64,000 bases of DNA from Oegoconia quadripuncta (taxonomy: Eukaryota; Arthropoda; Insecta; Lepidoptera; Autostichidae): contig OX438752.1 in assembly GCA_949316235.1 (NCBI GenBank), positions 568,001 to 632,000 of the forward strand. Reading direction: 5' to 3'. The notes below the pieces were generated by a model, which saw only the letters and a list, made by a program, of their open reading frames with translations, was not told the origin of the DNA and ran no database searches. The position numbers and the translations under genes are program-made. Shown piece by piece: positions 56,231 to 64,000 of the stretch (positions within the stretch are counted from its first letter, which is position 1; every line of letters starts with the position of its first letter).

Positions 56231-56932
56231 AATATACGGCCGCCGCGGACGCCGATGTTGGTTCTGAAAAAAAAAACTACCTATGCCAATAACTTCCATT
56301 TCACTTACCTAAATATGCCCTGCTTTTTCCTTACGTTAAAAAAATCATCCGCTATATACACAGTTGCTTTATGTTAGTGTGAATATCTTTGATCTACCAA
56401 AGCAATATGAAACTGCGTAATTAGCCGTTACAAAGATTCTGCAATTACGTGTACCGCCTAAGGAGACCACATATCATGCAGCAAGATGCGTTCTGCGCTG
56501 GCGCAATGACCATCGCGTAACAATTGCTTTGTCTCGCTCACGAGCTATGGACACATTCGCTGGTTTTATAGCTTCCAATTATAAGCTGCTGCTCTCTGAT
56601 ATGATGTATTTATGGGCAGTCCAATTGTGATGCAAGCAAGCATCTTAATTTAGTTGTGATATATTGTTTAACTACGCTTAGCTATGAAATGCTATGCAAC
56701 ACAAAGAATTTGTATCATATCGAGTACATATGCCGAACAATTGAAAGTTTTGTGTTCGCCTCAAAAAATTAAGTTAAGGTCTTCAGAATAAAATTAAAAT
56801 AAAATTTAAAAAAAAATCTGATAAAATTAAATCGAAGTATAAAACCGCGAAATGAGAACCGCTATAACATCTCTTATTAAAGTTATTCAACACAATGAAT
56901 TTGGTGATGAGTTGGAGAAGTTAAGAAGAATA
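56231..56932. other. Interval without supported gene
   Basis: Nothing coding is convincing. It ends at the target duplication TAAA (56933-56936) of the LTR retrotransposon. Confidence 0.4.
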
Positions 56933-56936
56933 TAAA

Positions 56937-57172
56937 TGTGGGGATTGGAGTGAGAACGAAACAATATTCACAACACGTAGGGATTTATTGCGTAAAACGT
57001 AAATACTCGTACAAATATTTTTCTTAATTTAAAAGCCCAGCACTTGCACACCGTCACGCACCATGCTCAAGAAGGAAGTGCCTCCATCTTATTTTTCCTT
57101 CTCCCGGTCACTCTCACATTCACTCGTTCTCACATCACTCTATCGTCCAATCATACATTCTCACATCCTACA
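56937..57172 (-). repeat. 3' LTR
   Basis: On the element's strand it runs TGTAGGATGTGAG...CCAATCCCCACA. Identical to the other LTR by eye. Confidence 0.9.
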
Positions 57173-57647
57173 CTCGGCTGTCCTGCACCCAGTCCTGTCT
57201 GTCCCCAGACACACAGCGTTCATCAACCCTTACAACAAACTCATACATAAACTCCTTACACATCAACAACATTAATACTTATTACCAATAAAACACATTA
57301 CATCATTAACATAACAAGTTCAATAGTAGGCAGTATAATGATAACATATTATAACTAAACTTAACAGCATTTAAGAAAACAGTCTGTCCTGCATAGGATT
57401 TTTTTTTATACTAGGTACCTATATTAAACATGCATTGTAAAAGGTTACATTCTTTTTGACATAGTCAAACTATTATAAGGTTATACAACATTTTTCAATT
57501 TAGTTTTACAGAAAGTGTGATAACAAAAGTCTTACACAGAATTACAACTCATTATTGACATTAGGGCATCATTAGACATAAATGTTAACCATACATTCAT
57601 CCTCTTTCACACAAACAAACCAAAAAAAAACACTTACCTAAACCTAC
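57173..57647 (-). other. 3' untranslated region of the LTR element
   Basis: 475 bp between the gag-pol stop and the 3' LTR, AT-rich. No env or other frame. The bases before the LTR (GGACAGCCGAG on the element strand) are not an obvious polypurine tract. Confidence 0.6.
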
Positions 57648-60600
57648 TCACTCCTCGGATGTGGTATGGTCTGGCCATGCCTTCATGTGATCTGCTGACG
57701 TAGAGGTCCTGATAGGCCCTTCAGACTGCACATACATCTTCTCTACATCATACCTGTTCTTCCTTTTGACCTTAGTAATCTTATAAGGTCCTAAATATTT
57801 CGGTTTAATCTTCATACCAGATCCAAACTGAGTACGTTTAATAGCAACAAGCTGTCCCTCTTGATACTGTCTTGCTTCTTTTCTATTCTTATTAAAAGTG
57901 TGTTGATTTTCCTCTTGAATTTCCAAAATTTGTTGTTTAGCTTTCATTCTTAATTCATTTCTGCTCTGTTCATAACTGTCTCTATCTTCCTGTTGTAATA
58001 ATTTAATAATTTCAATATCTTCTTTTCTATTCATCCTTTTTCCTAACAGCAATTCAAATGGGCTTGCAGCAATACTCCGTTGGTAGGTACTATTCAATGC
58101 CCTCTGCACTCTACCTACATGTTTATACCATAGGGCTGGAGTCTCTATGCAAAGTTTCGTTAAAATACCTATGATAGTCCTATGGAGCCTTTCTACTTGT
58201 CCATTTCCTCTTGGTACCCCCGTTGTTATCATGATGTGCTGGATCTTCTCATCTTCGCAGTATTGGACAAAGTTGTTAGCAGTGAAAGCAGTTCCACGGT
58301 CCGTCACTATCCTGTCTGGGTTTCCGAATGTCTGTTGGTGAATCTGTAACTTATTCAAAACCTCTTGTGAAGTAGTAGACTTCGTAGGAAACAGCCATAC
58401 AAATTTGGTGAAACCATCTACCACGGTTAGAATGTAATTGTACTGCTTATGCGTTTCTGTCATTGGTCCCAGATGATCCAGATGTAGAGTAGATAATGGT
58501 ATATCTCCTTTTTCTATCGGATATAAAAATCCTTCTTGTTTGCCATCCTTCTTGGTTGCTAATAAACATGGTATACATGTTAAAATGTACTGATTTACCT
58601 TCTTTGTTAAATTTTCTATGTAGTAGTCTTTGCTTATTAATTCTACAGTTTTCTTCGCTGCAAAATGACCATTTTCATGGGCTCTCTTTATGATGTTAAT
58701 TTCCATCGTCGGTGGTACTACCAGCCGCTGTTCTGGTCCTCTGTATAACAATCCTTGCTGTAAATAAAAGTCTTTATATGGTTTTTCATCTTCCAGGATG
58801 TTCATAATTGCCTTCAACCCTTCATCACTCTCCTGTGCTCGTCTTAAGTCATCATGTAGTGCAGATGTAATTGCAGCAACATAAGGGTTTCGGCTTAAAG
58901 CGTCTGTATGCATCATTCTAGACCCTTTTCGGTGTTCGATCGTGAAGTCATAATCCTGCAGAAGCAATATCCATCGTGCAACCCTTGTTGACATAGCCAA
59001 GTCCTTTTTATTCAATGTCATTTGAAAAGCCTTACAGTCTGTTACAATCTTGAAGTGTTTACCATACAAATAGTGTCTAAACTTTTTTACGCCTTCAATA
59101 ATGGCTAGCGCTTCCAATTCGTAACTAGTATATTTGCTTTCAGCGTTCGAAGTCCTCCTACTCATGTAATGAACAGGATGCAGCACACTATTTTCATCTT
59201 TTTGCATAAGTATAGCTGAATATGCGATCATCGATGCGTCTGTATGGAGTTCTGTGTCCGCTCTTTGATCGTAAATCTTTAACACAGGCGTTGTAGCTAA
59301 TTTCTCTTTCAATATATTAAATGTCTTTTTATGTTCATCAGTAAACTCAAACTTCTTGTTCTTTTTTAACAGCTCGGTTAAAGGTTGTGCTATCAGTGCA
59401 TAATCTTGAATGAATTTACGGAAATATGAGCTGAGGCCAACAAAACTGTGCAGTTGCTTCACATTCTGGGGCTCAGGAAACTTTAATACAGCATCTGTTT
59501 TTCCTGGCGATGGCATTACTGCACCTCCTTCAATCAAATGGCCTAAATATTCCACTCTTCTCACTAGCAGCTGACATTTTGACCAATTTATCTGCAGTCC
59601 ATATTCTGATGCTATCTTCAATACTTCTTTGAGACGATCTAGTCCTTCTTCCTCGTTCTGAGCTGGAATTAGTAGATCATCGATAAATATTATAATAATA
59701 CCTCGTTGTATCAAGTCTCTAAATATTATCGAGATAAATCGTGTGAAAACTTTAGGACATGTTGCTAAGCCGAAGGGTGCTCTTAAAAATTCATATTGCC
59801 CGGTCATCGTTACAAAAGCAGTGTAAGGAATAGAATCCTCGTGAACCCGCAAATGAAAGAATCCATTTTTCAAATCTAAGGCTGTGTATACCTGTGCATT
59901 GGCTAATCGATCAATATGGTCATCAATGTTCGGCATCGGGTATTCATCCTTCAATATTTTCTTATTGAGTAACCTGTAATCTACACAAACTCGTATAGTG
60001 TTGTCCTTCTTCCTAACCAAGACAAGTGGGCTAGCATACTCTGAAAAACTCACCCGGATAATACCATCTTCTAGCCACTGCTTAATCTGATGGTCAACTT
60101 CCTCTTGTTCCCTGATGGAGAGACGTCGAGGCCGCTGTGCTACTGGTATGTCATCTTTTAAGGTTATCTTCAACTCGATTGGTGCCTCCTTCGTTTGGCA
60201 GGGTTTGTAGTCTTCGACCAACTGTGTCGCCTCATCCCTCACAGCAGAACTCATGACGTGGCCAACTAGATCAACAGTACATGGAAAACAATTCAATTGG
60301 CGAAGCCAAAAATCATTAGGTTTGAACCATACACAACCATCTTTCATCAAAGTTACAACATTTCTTAGGAAATCATGCCCTAATATCATCTTAAATGGCA
60401 TACAATCGTTAGGTACAATATGGAATACAACATTGTTATAAATACAACTGTCCACTTCGATACTCGTCGTTAAATGTCCAATCGATCTCACCTGAGACTG
60501 TCCTAAGCCGGTTAAGGTTAATTTATTATCTTCGCACAAAACTGAATTTTCGAGTTCATTATAGATGCACATCGCGAGTAAATTTACGTCACAACCGGAA

Positions 60601-61730
60601 TCTACTAACGCACACGTCGTTTTATCACGTATCATCACTGTTTTCATAGGTTTCTTGACATTACTACAATGTTTGTTTACATCCGAGTTCGTAAACAATC
60701 GAACGCATCCGCCATCATTGCGGCCATGATGTTGCGCCGGCGCCATATTGCTGTCACGGCCAATCAGAACGTCGAGATCTCGGCCAACTTCCGTATGAAC
60801 TTCCGCCGCGCCCTCTTCAGTCGATGCGATGAAACTTCGTCTCGTACCTGACTTCATTCCGTTCCAGTCATTTCCATTCGTTCGCTCCTCGTTCCATTCT
60901 TTGTTCGATCTTAATGACGATGGCGTATTTCCTCCACGTGTCTTCGATGGACATAATGCCGAAATATGCCCGAACTGATTGCAATGGAAGCACTTCTTAC
61001 CTTCCATCTTATGAGGGCATTCCATCGAAACATGTCCCTTTTCTCCACAGCTGTAACATCTAGGCGTGGGCTTCGTGTATGACTTCGCAACTGGAATATT
61101 TTCACCGCTCGTGCTCGTCGAACTCGTAGATGATAATTTAGGTCGTTTTTCTTGCGGTTTCATCTTTTGCTTAACGTTCTCGTAGATCTTAAGTTTTTCT
61201 TTTAGTTCACCGTAGGTCGTAACGCCGTATAGCATGATTTTATTTATTTCTAAATCTTGAATGCCGTCGATAATGTACTTAATCGCGACATAATCCGGTA
61301 ATTTCCCTCGTTTGCCCAACTCCTTCATAGTGAGCATATAATCTAGACAGGATTCGTTATATTTTTTCTTCTTCGTGCTCATCACTTCATGTATAGTTTT
61401 CGCATCAATCGTGTCATGGAATTCCTTTGTAATCGCGGTTTTCAGCTCTTCCCATGTTTTAAACGTTTTTTCAGATTTGATCCACAGCGCCGCCGTGCCG
61501 GTAAGTGATCGCCGCGCAATCAAAAGTCGCTGGGTCTGATTCCAACAGAAAATGTCACCGTTATCTTCTATGTCCTGTACCCACCTCGTAACAGGGTACG
61601 CTTTGTCCTGCGCATTAAACTTCCTTATTAGATCCTCCGCTAGGTGAAGCATGCCGCCGCCTCGTGTGGACTCCACGTCATCGTCATCGTGGAAATCCTG
61701 TTGTCGGCTTCCTCTCCTATCTTTAGGCAT
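57648..61730 (-). CDS. gag-pol: Gag-Pol polyprotein, single frame
   Basis: Encodes all proteins for retrotransposition in one 1360-residue frame with no frameshift between gag and pol. In order: a capsid-like Gag region (TRWVQDIEDNGDIFCW, LIARRSLTGTAALW), two CCHC zinc knuckles near 223-257 (CYSCGEKGHVSMEC and CFHCNQFGHISALC), a protease with LVDSGCD near 373, and a reverse transcriptase with YTALDLKNGFF and FIDDLL near 680. Then come RNase H with HTDAS near 829 and an integrase with its HHCC finger near 1010-1045 and the DDE set (HLDHLG near 1088, VTDRGTAF near 1143, GNGQVERLH near 1175). The C-terminal GPYKITKVKRKNRY region is the usual IN tail; no chromodomain is seen. All catalytic residues are present, so the copy may be active. 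Confidence 0.95.
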   Translation of the reverse strand: MPKDRRGSRQQDFHDDDDVESTRGGGMLHLAEDLIRKFNAQDKAYPVTRWVQDIEDNGDIFCWNQTQRLLIARRSLTGTAALWIKSEKTFKTWEELKTAITKEFHDTIDAKTIHEVMSTKKKKYNESCLDYMLTMKELGKRGKLPDYVAIKYIIDGIQDLEINKIMLYGVTTYGELKEKLKIYENVKQKMKPQEKRPKLSSTSSTSTSGENIPVAKSYTKPTPRCYSCGEKGHVSMECPHKMEGKKCFHCNQFGHISALCPSKTRGGNTPSSLRSNKEWNEERTNGNDWNGMKSGTRRSFIASTEEGAAEVHTEVGRDLDVLIGRDSNMAPAQHHGRNDGGCVRLFTNSDVNKHCSNVKKPMKTVMIRDKTTCALVDSGCDVNLLAMCIYNELENSVLCEDNKLTLTGLGQSQVRSIGHLTTSIEVDSCIYNNVVFHIVPNDCMPFKMILGHDFLRNVVTLMKDGCVWFKPNDFWLRQLNCFPCTVDLVGHVMSSAVRDEATQLVEDYKPCQTKEAPIELKITLKDDIPVAQRPRRLSIREQEEVDHQIKQWLEDGIIRVSFSEYASPLVLVRKKDNTIRVCVDYRLLNKKILKDEYPMPNIDDHIDRLANAQVYTALDLKNGFFHLRVHEDSIPYTAFVTMTGQYEFLRAPFGLATCPKVFTRFISIIFRDLIQRGIIIIFIDDLLIPAQNEEEGLDRLKEVLKIASEYGLQINWSKCQLLVRRVEYLGHLIEGGAVMPSPGKTDAVLKFPEPQNVKQLHSFVGLSSYFRKFIQDYALIAQPLTELLKKNKKFEFTDEHKKTFNILKEKLATTPVLKIYDQRADTELHTDASMIAYSAILMQKDENSVLHPVHYMSRRTSNAESKYTSYELEALAIIEGVKKFRHYLYGKHFKIVTDCKAFQMTLNKKDLAMSTRVARWILLLQDYDFTIEHRKGSRMMHTDALSRNPYVAAITSALHDDLRRAQESDEGLKAIMNILEDEKPYKDFYLQQGLLYRGPEQRLVVPPTMEINIIKRAHENGHFAAKKTVELISKDYYIENLTKKVNQYILTCIPCLLATKKDGKQEGFLYPIEKGDIPLSTLHLDHLGPMTETHKQYNYILTVVDGFTKFVWLFPTKSTTSQEVLNKLQIHQQTFGNPDRIVTDRGTAFTANNFVQYCEDEKIQHIMITTGVPRGNGQVERLHRTIIGILTKLCIETPALWYKHVGRVQRALNSTYQRSIAASPFELLLGKRMNRKEDIEIIKLLQQEDRDSYEQSRNELRMKAKQQILEIQEENQHTFNKNRKEARQYQEGQLVAIKRTQFGSGMKIKPKYLGPYKITKVKRKNRYDVEKMYVQSEGPIRTSTSADHMKAWPDHTTSEE

Positions 61731-61881
61731 CGTTTTTTCGTCGTCGTCGTCGTTTGGAAATGCGTCGTAGAAGTCGTCGTCCGCCGTGGTGATGCACGGG
61801 CAAGTCTTGCTGCCGGCCGTTGTCGTCGTCCTCGTAGGTTATACGCGTGCCACGTGTCGTGATTTTTCAAAATTCACTCCT

Positions 61882-61899
61882 ATCCCGGACGAGCCCCCA
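61882..61899 (-). promoter_or_regulatory. Primer binding site, tRNA-Pro type
   Basis: Five bases inside the 5' LTR, the element strand reads TGGGGGCTCGTCCGGGAT, complementary to the 3' end of tRNA-Pro. The same 18-nt PBS is the well-known one of murine leukaemia-type retroviruses. Confidence 0.9.
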
Positions 61900-61904
61900 A
61901 ATTT

Positions 61905-62140
61905 TGTGGGGATTGGAGTGAGAACGAAACAATATTCACAACACGTAGGGATTTATTGCGTAAAACGTAAATACTCGTACAAATATTTTTCTTAATTTAA
62001 AAGCCCAGCACTTGCACACCGTCACGCACCATGCTCAAGAAGGAAGTGCCTCCATCTTATTTTTCCTTCTCCCGGTCACTCTCACATTCACTCGTTCTCA
62101 CATCACTCTATCGTCCAATCATACATTCTCACATCCTACA
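61905..62140 (-). repeat. 5' LTR
   Basis: 236 bp, matches the 3' LTR at every position I compared. It should carry the promoter for the minus-strand transcript. Confidence 0.9.
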
Positions 62141-62385
62141 TAAATAAATAAATAAATATTTCGGACACACACCAATCATCTAGTCCCAAACTAAGCAAAG
62201 CTTGTGCTATGGATACAAGATAAACGGATAAACATACATAAATATTTATATAAACATCCAAGACTCGGGAATAAATGTTCGTATTCATCACACAAACATT
62301 TACCCCTCGCGGGATTCGAACCCGCAACCGTTGGTTTCGCTGATAGGGTCACTATCCACTACACCAATCGGTCGTCGAAAACCTT
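62141..62385 (-). repeat. SINE family 2
   Basis: Inverse copy with (TAAA)n tail at 62141-62158, the CGGGATTCGAACCCGCAACC block and the CCAATCGGTCGTCG head. The LTR element is inserted at its tail. Confidence 0.8.
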
Positions 62386-62444
62386 GCTTTACAGCGATTC
62401 AGCGCTTAAATAGCCCAGGGAAAATACGGTAAAAAATTAGCTTC

Positions 62445-62580
62445 TCTCTTCAATTTAAGAGATATGCTCTTGTCGGTGGAATAATGACCACGTCTCTACT
62501 TTTCGCCCTCGTTTTAACTTCTTTGTACGACACGACATTCACCCTTGACTTTGACCAAGTGAAAGAAAAATTAGCTTGGT
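62445..62580 (-). repeat. LINE family D fragment
   Basis: Resembles 48330-48460 (GAGATATGCTCTTGTCGGTG, then TTCTTTGTACGACACGACAT). Too broken to translate. Confidence 0.5.
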
Positions 62581-63060
62581 TAGACATAATTCAGAACCGA
62601 CTTATATAGTTGCTACCTTAAAGAGGTACATTACAGATGTCATTTTGAATAACAAAGGTAAAAAAAAATACGATGGCTCAGTCTAGATTTTTTTTAGAAA
62701 ACCCTATGATTCATTTGATAACAACAATAAGTACTAACTGATATTTAGTTAGGTAGACTTTTGTTAAACACGGTTAACTTATTGATAGATATAAACTGAG
62801 CATGTATAGTTAAGCATGCATGTGTTTTAGCTGAAAATGTCGTCGAGCTGCATTGTTTAAGAAATAAAAATGAGAACTAATATTTCTTAACGATAATTTC
62901 TAAATGTTCTGAATTAAAAGGCATGCCCATAGCTAGCTCTTCTCAGTAGTGGTCGTAGTGGTCGCAAATAACGTTCATAAGTGCATATTTTGGCATCCAC
63001 GATACAGGCCTAGCCTAGTGTGGACGCTACAGCAAATGTATAATTATGTATGGTCCTTTT
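62581..63060. other. Interval without gene, LINE-like 3' end
   Basis: No coding support. 62930-63075 ends in GGTAAATAAACATC followed by the pentanucleotide array, like a retroposon 3' end. Confidence 0.4.
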
Positions 63061-63070
63061 TGGTAAATAA

Positions 63071-63163
63071 ACATCTTATCTTATCTTATCTTATCTTATC
63101 TTATCTTATCTTATCTTATCTCATCTTATCTTATCGCATCTCATATCATCTTATCTTATCTTA
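63071..63163 (+). repeat. TTATC pentanucleotide array
   Basis: About 18 units of CTTAT/TTATC, with CATC and GCATC variants in the second half. Confidence 0.9.
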
Positions 63164-63484
63164 TTGCCTACATGAATAAATGATTTTCATTTCATTTCAT
63201 AAATTGAGAATTTGCTTCAAAGAAACACATTTTTCAACTTTAACTTATTTGGATTTTATTCTAATGTTAACTTGTATAGGTACTTGCGTTTCTTAGAAAT
63301 GCTTATTTTTTAGCAATTGTTACTACATTTACAACACTTTATTAAATGTTTCAAGAAAATCGCGTTAATGCGTTTTTCCGAGGTCTAAAAACCCTTCGCA
63401 TGACTTCGTATCGCTATCATCGTAGCGACCTATGGCGTGTTTGCGGGCGGCTGCCTAACTCGACTTTGAACTCAGAGGACGGAG
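63164..63484. other. Interval without gene
   Basis: AT-rich then moderately GC-rich at 63400-63480; nothing identifiable. Confidence 0.4.
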
Positions 63485-63662
63485 TTTGAGTTTTGTTTCG
63501 ACTTAACTTTACTACCGCGTTCACGTTTACGTGACGATTTGTATGAAGAAATGTGCAGCGCCTCTAGCGGATAGTTTGCAAAACGATTTTTTTTCATAAT
63601 ATACTTTATGCGTAAACGCGAACGCGATGGTAAAGTTAAAAACGAGGCAAAACTCGCACTTC
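63485..63662. mobile_element. Short inverted-repeat element (MITE-like)
   Basis: GAGTTTTGTTTCGACTTAAC...CGCGTTCACGTTTACGTGA on the left matches, inverted, GCGTAAACGCGAACGCG...GGCAAAACTCGCAC on the right over about 50 bp with mismatches. There is no frame. No clear target duplication was found. Confidence 0.5.
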
Positions 63663-64000
63663 GCACACTGATGTGACACATCAAAAAAAAATTACACAAT
63701 TATCACAAAATAATTTGCATCTTGACCTCCAAACCTGTATTTGTTACAACAACTGCACTGGATTTCATCTACACGTTAGTATCATCAGTAGAGTTTTTCG
63801 CTGCGTCATTTGCTTTCAAGAAATGTGGAGCCTCTTATGGGCGATTTGCCATCTTATCATGTGGAACAGCGCCGTGCCTTTTTACGTGTTGATGTTCATT
63901 GCTATGGGTACTTTATGATAAAACCAAACGCAATGCAACATTGTACAAGGCCTATGTCTGCTTATTTCTTTGGGTAGTGACGCGCGCCTATCATCTTGAG

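Larger units (their letters stand above)
56937..62140 (-). mobile_element. Intact Ty3/gypsy LTR retrotransposon
   Basis: 5.2 kb, minus strand. The two LTRs (56937-57172 and 61905-62140, 236 bp each, TG...CA) look identical base for base, so insertion is recent. TAAA flanks both sides (56933-56936 and 62141-62144), although the right side is a TAAA microsatellite of a SINE tail. One gag-pol frame fills the interior; there is no env. No clear polypurine tract stands next to the 3' LTR. Confidence 0.95.

Noticed and set aside
57044..57275. Plus frames over the 3' LTR
   Set aside because: Chance frames in the LTR, antisense to the element.
61640..61870. Frames at the gag start on both strands (GTC-rich)
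   Set aside because: Low-complexity GTCGTC stretches in the element leader open several frames; gag-pol from ATG 61730 explains the region.
63071..63163. Possible CRISPR-like regular array
   Set aside because: It is a plain pentanucleotide microsatellite without spacers, and the genome is eukaryotic.

Overview
This is a eukaryotic, AT-rich, intron-like stretch from an arthropod genome, most likely a moth or butterfly. That placement is my inference from several tRNA-derived SINE families and the LINE tails that crowd the window; nothing in it fixes the species. Conventional host coding sequence is sparse. I see one good host exon, a phase 1-1 von Willebrand factor C module on the minus strand at 22859-23077. 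A GC-rich block at about 44.6 kb may hold its signal-peptide exon. If so, most of the window left of 44.6 kb is introns of a secreted VWC-domain gene.

The main object is a complete Polinton/Maverick element at 3383-20662 (17,280 bp). It is flanked by a 6-bp direct repeat CTCGTA and bounded by 84/85-bp terminal inverted repeats starting with AG. Each TIR can itself fold into a hairpin. The left half is on the plus strand: a gene-poor 2 kb with a perfect 34-bp palindrome, a GC-rich 169-bp tandem repeat, a spliced gene of unknown function, the protein-primed PolB, and a small acidic/basic protein. The right half is a compact minus-strand cassette reading leftward from the right TIR: packaging ATPase, a conserved protein of the type I remember as DUF8207, a fibre-like protein with phage-tail-fibre repeats, chromodomain integrase, a PLA2-domain virion protein, an adenain-like protease, a minor capsid (penton-like) candidate, a small basic protein, a major capsid candidate, and an exonuclease-like protein. 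Several of these genes overlap by 4 nt. This set covers replication, integration, packaging, maturation, capsid and possibly attachment/entry, so it is a virus-like transposon. An in-frame stop in the major capsid candidate and a missing ATG for the protease indicate that this copy is decaying.

From 20.7 to 56.9 kb the sequence is a graveyard of nested repeats. It holds three tRNA-derived SINE families, a jockey/CR1-like LINE family with TTTGATTTGA tails, other LINE ends, mariner-like and other non-autonomous DNA elements, a copia remnant, a gypsy gag remnant split by a Harbinger-like element, and a higher-order satellite with a period of about 147 bp.

At 56937-62140 there is an intact Ty3/gypsy LTR retrotransposon on the minus strand. 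It has identical 236-bp LTRs, a single gag-pol frame of 1360 codons, a tRNA-Pro-type primer binding site and a TAAA target duplication. It landed in the tail of a SINE. The last 1.6 kb holds SINE and LINE ends, a TTATC pentanucleotide array and a small inverted-repeat element.
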